Shown: positions 1 to 6,796, numbered from the stretch's first letter. The stretch: 24,869 nucleotides of DNA from CAYVKY01 sp964452115 (GCA_964452115.1 CAYVKY010000017.1:1-24869), one strand, 5' to 3'. Numbers and translations: made by a program. Notes: generated by a model from the letters alone, not told the origin.

Positions 1-298
1 ATAAATGTTTATTTGTTGCAGGATGAGTCTGCTGAACCCAGTTCACTCCCATATTTGTTGTCTTTAATATAAGCCCATCCCCGCATACCCAGCCTGTGTT
101 TTTATTTATAAATTTTATATCTCTGAACCATACACCCGATGTATAATATGGGTACTGGTCTATCCATTGAGAAAAAAGTTCATTCGTTAAAATAATATTA
201 AAAATTCCAAATAAGATGAGAAATGATAATAAATACCCCCTTGCAGTTAAATAAGTATTAAAAACCGATATTTCCCCTTGTAATCTGTCTTTTTTCAT
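1..298 (-). CDS. Exported Ycf48/BNR-like repeat protein, N-terminal part
   Basis: An open frame reads leftward from an ATG at 296-298 and runs off the window, so only about the first 99 residues are visible. It starts MKKDRLQG and has a hydrophobic stretch at about residues 21-37 that would act as a signal peptide or anchor. Residues about 60-90 contain the pattern FINKNTGWVCGDG followed by ILKTTNMGVNWV. This is the repeat of Ycf48-like or sialidase-like (BNR) beta-propellers, common in secreted proteins of Ignavibacteria and relatives. Such proteins often end in a T9SS sorting tail, but that end lies outside the window. No clear ribosome-binding site is seen. Partner and substrate cannot be inferred. 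The repeat assignment is by motif recognition only. Confidence 0.7.
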   Translation of the reverse strand, partial: MKKDRLQGEISVFNTYLTARGYLLSFLILFGIFNIILTNELFSQWIDQYPYYTSGVWFRDIKFINKNTGWVCGDGLILKTTNMGVNWVQQTHPATNKHL

Positions 299-531
299 TT
301 TAATAAGAATTAGTTTTTCATTACTAAAAAGTCTTATTACTCTTATACATACATTATAAATACTTTATTTTTCTTCTTCAAGCCCATAATTAAAAATATT
401 TTATATGCTGCATCATCTGTTTTTCATAGGGCAGCGGCAAATGCTGTCCCTGCAAAAAATTTATTGAGTGGTATTTTGTTTAGGATAGATATGGTTTTAT
501 CAAAGTTCCCGATTTATTTTGTACAGCAGTG
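299..531. other. Intergenic stretch, no gene seen
   Basis: AT-rich spacer between the gamma-carbonic anhydrase stop and the start of the leftmost gene. It holds one bulged hairpin at 428-451 (AGGGCAGC pairing with GCTGTCCCT around a seven-base loop). No U-tract follows it on either strand, so I do not call it a terminator. No tRNA, riboswitch or convincing small ORF was seen. It must contain the leader of the minus-strand gene starting at 298. Confidence 0.5.
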
Positions 532-1064
532 TCAGACTTGGCTTTTCAATCCGTGTTTATAGTTATTTACATAAGTAAGGTAGCTTCTTGAACGCTCCTT
601 AACCATCTGAATTTCCTCTTCGGTCAGGTCACGGATAATCTTTCCCGGCAGTCCGGCAACCAGCACGCCTTCGGGCACTACAAAATTTTCCTTTACNNNN
701 NNNNNNGCGCTCCGGCGGCAATAAGTGAATTTGAATTTACGGTGCAATTGTCCAGGAGTTTCGCTCCCATTCCGATGAGCACGTAGTCTTTTACGGTGCA
801 TCCGTGAAGTATTGCGCCGTGTCCGATGGAAACATCCTTGCCGATATTCAAAGGATACTTTTTATACGTAACGTGAAGCAGACAGCCATCCTGTATATTT
901 GTTCGCTCGCCGATTCTTATATAATTCACGTCGCCTCGGATTACCGAATTGAACCATACGTTCACATCTTTTGCCAGAACAACGTCTCCTATTATCTGAA
1001 CGCCTTCGCATATAAAAACGCTTTCGTCAATTTTCGGATAAGTTCCTAAATATGGTAATATCAT
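532..1064 (-). CDS. Gamma-carbonic anhydrase-like left-handed beta-helix protein (interrupted by assembly gap)
   Basis: The first 119 residues (1064 down to 707) and the last 54 (696 to 532) are both typical of the gamma-carbonic anhydrase/YrdA/PaaY family: hexapeptide beta-helix repeats, RGD at 43-45, QDG at 58-60 and the C-terminal pattern VAGLPGKIIRDLTEEE. The three zinc-ligand histidines of the family appear conserved at residues 64, 82 and 87. Family members are trimeric cytoplasmic enzymes. Some hydrate CO2, others are acyl-CoA related or have no known activity, so catalysis is not certain. A run of ten N at 697-706 shifts the reading frame between the halves. I read this as a gap placeholder, not a real frameshift. 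The gene is last in the series after the E2-like gene, 11 bases downstream of its stop. Confidence 0.88.
697..706. other. Assembly gap of ten N
   Basis: The only ambiguous bases in the window. The left and right halves of the carbonic anhydrase gene are in different frames across ten bases. To restore one frame the missing length must be 3k+2. Family alignment (AGA, one residue, then VKEN) suggests only about two bases are really missing. Confidence 0.95.
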
Positions 1065-1075
1065 TTTTTTATAAT

Positions 1076-1591
1076 TTAAATTTTAAATTCTATTTCGGGT
1101 TCAGCAAGGTGAAGATTCAGATTGCTTAAAGGGAATTTTTCAATATTTTCTCTTGCCCATTTTGCAGCAATGCCGTTCAGGGGACTGTTAATATTATAAT
1201 TCTGAAACATAATCATTTCACCGATTAAATATATAATATCACTTAACGATTCTCCCGGCGCCCAGTAGTCTCCGATGCAAATATCATTAGGCTTTGATTT
1301 GCGAATATTCGGATGGAAGATTTCGGTTTTCATATAACAAAGCGGTTTGTATTTCGGATAATCGTTGTGAAGGTAAATTTCCGCTTCGTGAGTATAAATA
1401 TAATCCACAACTTTTTCTTCGGGAGTGGATTTTCCGTTCAGCACAATTCCTTTCACATCCTGATATCTGACGGTATAACGCTCAGGCGGCATTATATCTC
1501 CGATGTTTATTATTTTGATATTCGGATGGACTGAAAATTCTTTCTGTAGTCTTTGATAATCCGACAGTATTCTTCTTTCTCTGGGAGTCAT
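1076..1591 (-). CDS. Ubiquitin-conjugating enzyme E2-like protein (UBC fold)
   Basis: This 171-residue protein looks like a full E2 core. The N-terminal helix has RRILSDYQRLQKEF, as in eukaryotic E2s. YPKYKPL at 79-84 matches the P-rich beta-strand segment. HPN is at 93-95, a Cys at 105 sits in the usual active-site position twelve residues after the His, Trp110-Ala-Pro follows, and SPLN at 136-139 and AAKW at 142-145 match the C-terminal helices. In the family the Cys carries ubiquitin or a ubiquitin-like protein as a thioester received from an E1. It lies three bases downstream of a JAMM peptidase gene, a pairing known from bacterial ubiquitin-like systems. No E1 (ThiF/UBA) or ubiquitin-like gene is visible, so the modifier is unknown. 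The fold call is confident; activity is inferred from the intact motifs. Confidence 0.85.
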   Translation of the reverse strand: MTPRERRILSDYQRLQKEFSVHPNIKIINIGDIMPPERYTVRYQDVKGIVLNGKSTPEEKVVDYIYTHEAEIYLHNDYPKYKPLCYMKTEIFHPNIRKSKPNDICIGDYWAPGESLSDIIYLIGEMIMFQNYNINSPLNGIAAKWARENIEKFPLSNLNLHLAEPEIEFKI

Positions 1592-1594
1592 AAA

Positions 1595-2512
1595 TTATTC
1601 AAGGGGGATTTTAATTATCTGTCCTTCTTTAATATCATATTCATTTGCAATATTGTTCAGTCTCATAATTTCTGTATATTTATTTGAATCATTCATCAGT
1701 TTCATTGATATTGATTTAAGCGATTCTCCCGGTTTCACAACGTAATCAAAACTCCTGATACTCTTCAGATTTTCAGCCTGCATAAGCGAGTCAAGTTTTA
1801 AACTCATTACTGCGTTTCTGTCCTTAAGGTCATTTACCTGAATTTTTACCATTTCAAGCGAGCGGTTATTGCGCTGACTTGTTGTAAAAATGAAAAAAAA
1901 CAATATGAGCATAATCACATTCATTCCGAATGAAAAAAAGATAAGTATGGTTTTTCCGCCGCTCAGCCGGCTGCTTTGTTTATTATTTTCCTGCACTTTT
2001 TTATTTTTAGTGGTTTTGTATATATAATATCCGTTTAATTTTTTTACCGCTTTATCTTCTGCAACAAAAAATCCCCTCTCATTGTTCAACGGGTCATAAA
2101 TGTAACTGACCATATAAGGCATATCGAAAAAATTATTCTGAATGAATTCGTCATAGCCCGACATGAATACTGTATGACCGGGATGCGAGTGGAACCACCC
2201 TATTATACAGGCATCTCCGCCCCGTGCATCTTTTTCTTTGTTGATTGCTTCCCACGTTTTGTGGGTGAACGTCAGATTCATAAGGGTAGAATCCGTATGC
2301 TCCGCTTTTATGAAATCCGTTATATACACTTCATCGCTGTCATTATAATAACCGCACAGCACACCGCCCATTTCAACTTTCGTGTTGCTGCGAAGAAATT
2401 CATCTATTCCGTTCAATAAATCCGATGATATAAAAACTTTCTGCCTGTCAATGCCTTCTGACACTCCTGTATATACGGAATTACTTTTTAATATTTTCAG
2501 GTTATCGGTCAT
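1595..2512 (-). CDS. Membrane-anchored JAMM/JAB (MPN) metallopeptidase with coiled coil and C-terminal LysM domain
   Basis: This 305-residue protein has an MPN/JAB domain at about residues 24-155 with the complete JAMM zinc motif: Glu47 in VEMGG, His108-Ser-His110-Pro, Ser118 and Asp121. JAMM enzymes cut isopeptide or peptide bonds after ubiquitin-like modifiers. A basic linker (165-187) leads to one hydrophobic segment at about 188-210, then a probable coiled coil (212-250) and a LysM-type domain (256-303: YVVKPGESLKSIS to GQIIKIP). There is no signal peptide, and basic residues precede the membrane segment. I therefore infer the JAMM domain is cytoplasmic and LysM faces the peptidoglycan. 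The gene is followed after three bases by the E2-like gene and preceded by cobO with a 37-base gap. The domain order is unusual for a JAMM protein. Confidence 0.88.
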   Translation of the reverse strand: MTDNLKILKSNSVYTGVSEGIDRQKVFISSDLLNGIDEFLRSNTKVEMGGVLCGYYNDSDEVYITDFIKAEHTDSTLMNLTFTHKTWEAINKEKDARGGDACIIGWFHSHPGHTVFMSGYDEFIQNNFFDMPYMVSYIYDPLNNERGFFVAEDKAVKKLNGYYIYKTTKNKKVQENNKQSSRLSGGKTILIFFSFGMNVIMLILFFFIFTTSQRNNRSLEMVKIQVNDLKDRNAVMSLKLDSLMQAENLKSIRSFDYVVKPGESLKSISMKLMNDSNKYTEIMRLNNIANEYDIKEGQIIKIPLE

Positions 2513-2549
2513 ATCTTTTAAAATAAAAATAGTAAAGCAAACTCAAAAG

Positions 2550-3206
2550 CTAAAATTCAATTCCTTTGCGGGCAGGAATCCCTTTGTCAAAATAATGTTT
2601 CACCTTACGCATTTCCGTAATCAGGTCTGCATTTTCCTCTATAAAATCCCATATTTTGTGACCTGTCATTACCATTTCAAATTTTTTTCTCTTTTTGAAT
2701 TCACGAATCATTTCTTCCACATCTTCTTTTTTTATCAGATGATAATCCGCTGCGGCAATAGCTTCGTCCAGTATCAGCAAATCCTGACTGCCTTCCTTAA
2801 TCAGCCGGTTCGCTATTTCCAGTCCCCGTGCTGCTTCATCAAAATCTTCCTTCTGATTTGCAAATCTGAAAGTTCCGTCATCATTCATTCTCTCGCATCC
2901 CGTCGGATAAATTTCAAGCGGATAGCCCATTTCGATTAATTTTCTGAGAATTACCCTTTCCGAATAATGCTCATTGTCACCGTCATATCCTTTGTCAAAC
3001 TGTACCATAGCCGCTTTTCTGCCGGCACCGAGAGTCCTGATGATAAGCCCGATTACACTTGTAGTTTTTCCTTTGCCGTAGCCGTAATAAACGTGCAGGC
3101 AGTTTTTGTCTTCATCGCTAAGTTTTTTGTATCCTTCAATTGTATCAAGCATTTTCTTTCTGAATTTATCTCCGCCTGTTTTAATTTTTTCGGTGCTCTT
3201 ATCCAT
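2550..3206 (-). CDS. cobO: Corrinoid (cob(I)alamin) adenosyltransferase, CobO/BtuR type
   Basis: This 218-residue protein has the CobO P-loop GYGKGKTTS at about residues 42-50, near the start of the domain, then IRTLGAGRKAAMVQFDKG, the LLILDEA Walker-B-like segment and a C-terminal TGH region. CobO/BtuR transfers the 5'-deoxyadenosyl group of ATP to the reduced cobalt of corrinoids, making adenosylated B12 in the cytoplasm. The length and motif order fit the family. Its ATG overlaps the stop of the TonB-dependent receptor by one base (TGATG), so the two are translationally coupled. Together with the upstream cobalamin riboswitch this makes a B12 uptake and activation unit. Confidence 0.92.
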   Translation of the reverse strand: MDKSTEKIKTGGDKFRKKMLDTIEGYKKLSDEDKNCLHVYYGYGKGKTTSVIGLIIRTLGAGRKAAMVQFDKGYDGDNEHYSERVILRKLIEMGYPLEIYPTGCERMNDDGTFRFANQKEDFDEAARGLEIANRLIKEGSQDLLILDEAIAAADYHLIKKEDVEEMIREFKKRKKFEMVMTGHKIWDFIEENADLITEMRKVKHYFDKGIPARKGIEF

Positions 3207-5113
3207 CAGTAATTTATTTTTAATTCCAGTTTATAATTTCTTAATGGAGCGGGATATCCCGGCATCTCCTGATAATCAATGTTCGTTAAATTATTGATTT
3301 CAAATTTAATGTTAAAGTCCAGATTAAAGAATTTTTGCGAACAGCTGATATTCGCTCCGAAAAGGTCTGTAGCTTTTATGAAGAGCGAATTGTCTTCATT
3401 GATGTACCTTTTGCCCGTGAAAGTATATAAAATATTTAAAACAAAATTGTACACCGACAGATTCAGCGACGACTGTGCAATTTCAATAGGTATATATATC
3501 AACTGCTTATTTTGAGTCGGGTCGCCTGCAAAGTCATTGCTTGTTTTGACTGCCCTGTTGTAAGTATAAACAAATTTCCAGCCTGCCGAGATATTTTTTG
3601 ATATTTTTTTATTCACATCATAAGTCGCTGTAAGAATATCAGATTTTGATTCCGACACGTTCATGGGCGACCAGTATATGCTGCCGTTTACGGGTTTCCA
3701 AAGAATTTTATCATTTACTTTAACGCCTGTATATGAAACCTCAAACGTGTTCACGGCAAAAAGATTAAATGAATATATAAAACCCGCCTGCATACTGACT
3801 GACTTTTCGGGTTTAAGATTTATGCTGCCAACCGTTTTCCAGTAAAGTTCATTGAAAGTAGGCACGCGTCCGCCGTTAGCAATACAAAAACGGAAATGAA
3901 GATTTTCAGCGCTAAAAGGTTTGTAATTTATTCCGGCTTTTCCGTAAATATATCCCTTTCCGAAATCCGATGAATATTCAAATCTTGCGGACGGTGCAAT
4001 TATAACTTTCCCCAAATTTAATTCCATCAGACTGTAAACCGACGGCTGAAGCCTTTTCGCATCATTTGTTACGGCTTCGCTTATCAATTTAAAATAGTTT
4101 ACACTTACGCCGCTTGTCAGGTTATAAATCCTTTTTGCGTAATTTGACTGTATGTTCAGGAAATAATTTCCCTCTTTATAATATTCGGGTTTGATGTTAT
4201 CGTTATAATTCTGAAGACTGTATCTGTATCCGCCCGAACTTTCAAGCGACAATTTTTCCGAAACAATTTTTTTAAGTTTATAAATCAGACTCAGTTGTTC
4301 ATCTTTTTGAATTGCATAAGCGCTTACGTTCCCGGTTTCAGGACCGGGAAGATTCCTGTCAGCCTGCAAGTAAAGGGCGTAAACGTCGAGGATATAGTTC
4401 TTATTACTGTAATTATACGATGTGAAAAGATTGTTAATCTGATAGCCCGAATTTGCACGATGCTTCAGTTGGTTTGTAATTCCGTTGTTGAAATTGTATT
4501 CATAGTCATTATCCGATTTTTCTTTCGAGATATTTATCAGCAGACCGGAATTTCCGTAATTAAGATTTACACCCGCAAAATATCTGAAAAAATTATATGA
4601 GCCTGCACTGCCTTTTAAAGTATAACTGTTTTTACGGCAGCTTCCGTTCGTTATTATATTTATCACCCCGCCGGTCGAACCGCTTCCGAAATCGGTTGAC
4701 AGTGCATCATTAACAATTTCAACCCTTTCAATATTATCTGTAGAAATTAATGAAAGGTCGTACTGTGAATTCTGCGCGGAGTTGAGCCTTACGCCGTTGA
4801 GCATTACAGCAGTATTTTCCGCTCCGAGTCCGTCAGCAGAAATCGTTTTCAGAGACCCGTTCCCGCCGTAACTTTTAATATACAATTCTCCCTGATATGC
4901 AAGTATGTCACCGAGTGAATTTCCGTTCAGATTTTTTATAATTTTGCGCGTTAAAATCTGAACCGAATTCACTGAATTGAATTTATCAGTCAGGATGCGG
5001 CTGCCGTAAATATTGACTTCATCAAGCCTGAAGTCCGCCGTGTCGCGGGTTGATGAAGACTGTGCCAAAAGCATTACGGGTAAAACGAAATATATTAGAA
5101 TAAATTTATACAT
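3206..5113 (-). CDS. TonB-dependent outer-membrane receptor, probable cobalamin/corrinoid transporter (BtuB-like)
   Basis: This 635-residue protein has a signal peptide (about 1-17, ending LLAQ), a TonB-box-like segment DEVNIYGSR at 31-39, a plug domain (about 45-156: SLGDILAYQ, GVINIIT) and a 22-strand-type barrel rich in alternating aromatic strands. It ends in RNYKLELKINY, a typical terminal strand. It imports a ligand across the outer membrane using TonB energy. The ligand is inferred from context: a cobalamin riboswitch lies directly upstream and a CobO adenosyltransferase overlaps its 3' end. The size matches BtuB (about 600 residues). The terminator ends in a run of U directly against the ATG, so there is no room for a conventional ribosome-binding site. 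I do not assign the symbol btuB because substrate-specific residues cannot be judged by eye. Confidence 0.88.
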   Translation of the reverse strand: MYKFILIYFVLPVMLLAQSSSTRDTADFRLDEVNIYGSRILTDKFNSVNSVQILTRKIIKNLNGNSLGDILAYQGELYIKSYGGNGSLKTISADGLGAENTAVMLNGVRLNSAQNSQYDLSLISTDNIERVEIVNDALSTDFGSGSTGGVINIITNGSCRKNSYTLKGSAGSYNFFRYFAGVNLNYGNSGLLINISKEKSDNDYEYNFNNGITNQLKHRANSGYQINNLFTSYNYSNKNYILDVYALYLQADRNLPGPETGNVSAYAIQKDEQLSLIYKLKKIVSEKLSLESSGGYRYSLQNYNDNIKPEYYKEGNYFLNIQSNYAKRIYNLTSGVSVNYFKLISEAVTNDAKRLQPSVYSLMELNLGKVIIAPSARFEYSSDFGKGYIYGKAGINYKPFSAENLHFRFCIANGGRVPTFNELYWKTVGSINLKPEKSVSMQAGFIYSFNLFAVNTFEVSYTGVKVNDKILWKPVNGSIYWSPMNVSESKSDILTATYDVNKKISKNISAGWKFVYTYNRAVKTSNDFAGDPTQNKQLIYIPIEIAQSSLNLSVYNFVLNILYTFTGKRYINEDNSLFIKATDLFGANISCSQKFFNLDFNIKFEINNLTNIDYQEMPGYPAPLRNYKLELKINY

Positions 5114-5164
5114 AAAAAAAACCTTTATTAAGATATAATCTCTTCATTATATCGAAATAAAGGT
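5114..5164 (-). terminator. Riboswitch-controlled intrinsic terminator
   Basis: On the minus strand the RNA forms ACCUUUAUU, two mismatched bases, GAUAUAAU, a six-base loop, AUUAUAUC, two mismatched bases, AAUAAAGGU and then an eight-U tract. The last U sits right before the receptor ATG (5111-5113). This is a clear intrinsic terminator with its U-tract abutting the start codon, placed after the cobalamin riboswitch. The expected logic is that bound B12 favours this hairpin and shuts off the operon. Confidence 0.85.
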
Positions 5165-5207
5165 CTTTTAAAGACACTCATTAATCTTTACCTCGAAGAT
5201 TATATCT
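5131..5207 (-). promoter_or_regulatory. Antiterminator pairing of the cobalamin riboswitch expression platform
   Basis: Bases 5198-5207 and 5131-5140 are perfect 10-base complements (on the plus strand GATTATATCT and AGATATAATC). The first lies just downstream of the aptamer's closing stem, and the second is in the downstream (3') arm of the terminator. Pairing them breaks the terminator, so this is a plausible antiterminator. The alternation with the terminator is inferred from complementarity; no folding was computed. Confidence 0.6.
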
Positions 5208-5210
5208 GAG

Positions 5211-5349
5211 GATTTGCAAAAAAGTATCCTGACTTCAGAGCATTTTCCATACGCCTTCCCGCATATTGCAGTGGCAATTTGTATGGTTTTCTCTTTTACA
5301 GTTGCGCGGACAGTTCCGGACTTTCACCGGATTCCATTCGTTGCAAATC
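5211..5349 (-). ncRNA. Cobalamin (B12) riboswitch aptamer
   Basis: On the minus strand the leader contains the conserved blocks of the adenosylcobalamin riboswitch in order: AATCCGGTGAAAGTCCGG, then CTGTCCGCGCAACTGTAA, then GCCACTG, then CGGGAAGGCG, and the B12-box-like GAAGTCAGGATAC. The ends close with a perfect nine-base P1 stem, GATTTGCAA pairing with TTGCAAATC (plus-strand 5341-5349 and 5211-5219). It lies just upstream of a terminator and a TonB-dependent receptor plus cobO, the classic targets. B12 binding should repress the downstream operon. Confidence 0.95.
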
Positions 5350-5350
5350 A

Positions 5351-5379
5351 TTTATAATTTTAAAGAACTATTCTTTGAA
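5351..5379 (-). promoter_or_regulatory. Possible promoter for the B12 operon
   Basis: A TTCAAA / 17-base spacer / TATAAA arrangement reads leftward across the end of the dCMP deaminase gene (stop at 5368). The predicted start of transcription would fall near or within the 5' strand of riboswitch stem P1, which is awkward. The alternative is that the riboswitch is transcribed by read-through from the upstream gene series. Weak call. Confidence 0.25.
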
Positions 5380-5853
5380 TTTTATAACAATTTCTTTTTT
5401 ATCAAGTTCAAGCTGTCTGTATTTGACTCCTGACATATCGAGCATTTTTTTGGATGCCTTTACTATATCAGTGTCTTTGTATTTATCCGATAGATATAAA
5501 ATTTCTTTTATTCCTGATTGAATTATCAGTTTTGCACATTCATTGCACGGGAAAAGTGCAACATATATCCTTGCGCCGTGCAGGTCTTTAGTGGAATTCA
5601 GAATCGCATTTGCTTCTGCGTGAACAACATAAGGATACTTTGTCATATTCCTGTCATCGGATTCTTTTTCCCAGGGGAGAACATCATCGCTGCATCCAAT
5701 CGGAAATCCGTTGTACCCGATTCCGACTATTTTATCGTGCTTGTCAACGATGCATGCGCCGACCTGCGTGTTAGGGTCTTTACTCCTGTATGCGGAAAGC
5801 ATCGCAATCCCCATAAAATATTCATCCCAGCTTATGTAATCTTTTCTTTTCAT
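5368..5853 (-). CDS. Deoxycytidylate (dCMP) deaminase
   Basis: This 161-residue protein has the zinc cytidine-deaminase signatures: His78-Ala-Glu80 in VVHAEANAI, and PCNEC at 102-106 giving Cys103 and Cys106. RSKDPNTQVGACIVD near residues 23-37 and GYNGFP at 46-51 are typical of dCMP deaminases of the ComEB/DCD1 type. These convert dCMP to dUMP, the precursor for dTMP synthesis, in the cytoplasm. Length fits the family. Its start overlaps the stop of the P-loop kinase gene by four bases (ATGA), so the two are probably coupled and may both act on deoxypyrimidine nucleotides. The substrate (dCMP rather than another deaminase substrate) is by family resemblance. Confidence 0.9.
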   Translation of the reverse strand: MKRKDYISWDEYFMGIAMLSAYRSKDPNTQVGACIVDKHDKIVGIGYNGFPIGCSDDVLPWEKESDDRNMTKYPYVVHAEANAILNSTKDLHGARIYVALFPCNECAKLIIQSGIKEILYLSDKYKDTDIVKASKKMLDMSGVKYRQLELDKKEIVIKFKE

Positions 5854-6383
5854 AGATATTCTGATAATTTTTTTTCAAGCTCGTCAAGCGTGCCGTCATT
5901 CACAATCAGATAATCGGTGAATGCGATAGGTCCGCCTTTATCAAGTTTTTCAATTTCGCTTATATCTCTTGAAGATGCTTCGGCTTCCGAAAGAGGCCTC
6001 ACCGGCCGGCTTATGAGCCGTGCGTATCTGATATCCTTTGTAGTGTATATTGTCAGCAGTTTGAATGTATCGGGATATTCTTTTTTAATAATTTTGTATT
6101 CTTCCCACGAATACAGGCTTTCAATCACCACATTACCCTTTTCATAATATTCATTGATTTTGTCCAGACTTTTCACTGCCATAGCACCCATACCGTGTTC
6201 CACTCTGAGTTTCTCGCGTATCATTCTTTCATTCTGTTCGTTTACTTCGAGCAAATTTCTTTTCAGTTCATCCATCACAACATCGCCGAAATATACTTTC
6301 CTGTAACCGCGGTTCAGAAAAATTTTAACTGCTTCGGACTTGCCCGAGCCGCACATTCCTATTACCGCGATGATTTTGTTCAT
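5850..6383 (-). CDS. P-loop nucleotide kinase-like protein (UPF0200 / dephospho-CoA kinase-like)
   Basis: This 177-residue protein has a Walker A loop at about 9-16 (GMCGSGKS), FGDVVMDE at about 32-39, an arginine-rich lid around 122-129 (RLISRPVR), SRDISEIEK at 138-146 and the C-terminal pattern TDYLIVNDGTLDEL. These match the archaeal/bacterial UPF0200 group of AAA-type small kinases related to dephospho-CoA and deoxynucleoside monophosphate kinases. The exact substrate of that group is not settled. Four-base overlaps with the lipoprotein gene upstream and the dCMP deaminase downstream argue for one transcript, and the deaminase neighbour hints at a nucleoside monophosphate substrate. That link is inference. 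Confidence 0.7.
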   Translation of the reverse strand: MNKIIAVIGMCGSGKSEAVKIFLNRGYRKVYFGDVVMDELKRNLLEVNEQNERMIREKLRVEHGMGAMAVKSLDKINEYYEKGNVVIESLYSWEEYKIIKKEYPDTFKLLTIYTTKDIRYARLISRPVRPLSEAEASSRDISEIEKLDKGGPIAFTDYLIVNDGTLDELEKKLSEYL

Positions 6384-6796
6384 TTCAGAAATTGCTTTTG
6401 AGGAGTTAATGAAGTTTCCGTTCTGGTAAATGTTACTTCATCGGTTGCGGGACTGTAAAACTTTTGTATCAGAAGATATTTATCGCTTCCGCCGCTTTCA
6501 TACTGCAAAAGGTATAATGACGCTGAAAGCCTTTCCATTGTTACCCTCTGCGATTTTGAAACAATCGGATAAATTTCATCCTGAATGTATGCCGCAAGAT
6601 CGTCGTCAGTCTGATTCATAATATCCTCCAGAAGGGTTGCACTAAGCGCTTCCTGCGGTGTGAGAGAAGTAGTATCGGATTCATCGTATGAGGAATCTGT
6701 CTGAACATTTTTTTTCTGTTCATCGGAATTCTTATTGCACGATGAAAGCAAAAGTGCAAACAGAAATAATAATATTATATAAGAAAATCTTTTCAT
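6380..6796 (-). CDS. Small hypothetical lipoprotein
   Basis: This 138-residue protein starts with a lipoprotein signal peptide, and the lipobox LLSSC puts the lipidated cysteine at residue 20. An acidic, Ser/Thr-rich linker follows, then a short domain (about 50-135) containing QDEIYPIVSKSQRVTMERL and a beta-rich end. No family is recognised. It is lodged between the palmitoyltransferase-like gene (one-base overlap, TAATG) and the kinase gene (four-base overlap). It should sit in the inner or outer membrane facing the periplasm. Function unknown. Confidence 0.75.
   Translation of the reverse strand: MKRFSYIILLFLFALLLSSCNKNSDEQKKNVQTDSSYDESDTTSLTPQEALSATLLEDIMNQTDDDLAAYIQDEIYPIVSKSQRVTMERLSASLYLLQYESGGSDKYLLIQKFYSPATDEVTFTRTETSLTPQKQFLK

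Noticed and set aside
428..451. Bulged hairpin downstream of the carbonic anhydrase gene, as a terminator
   Set aside because: No U-tract on either strand and a bulged stem.
532..801. Open frame beginning MHRKRLRAHRNG that runs through the N gap
   Set aside because: Its first 31 residues are an out-of-frame reading of the carbonic anhydrase beta-helix; only the part after the gap (696 to 532) is the real C-terminus.
1076..2512. A complete anti-phage ubiquitin-like operon (CBASS or Bil type)
   Set aside because: No E1, ubiquitin-like protein, cyclase or effector gene lies beside the pair; only E2 and JAB are present.
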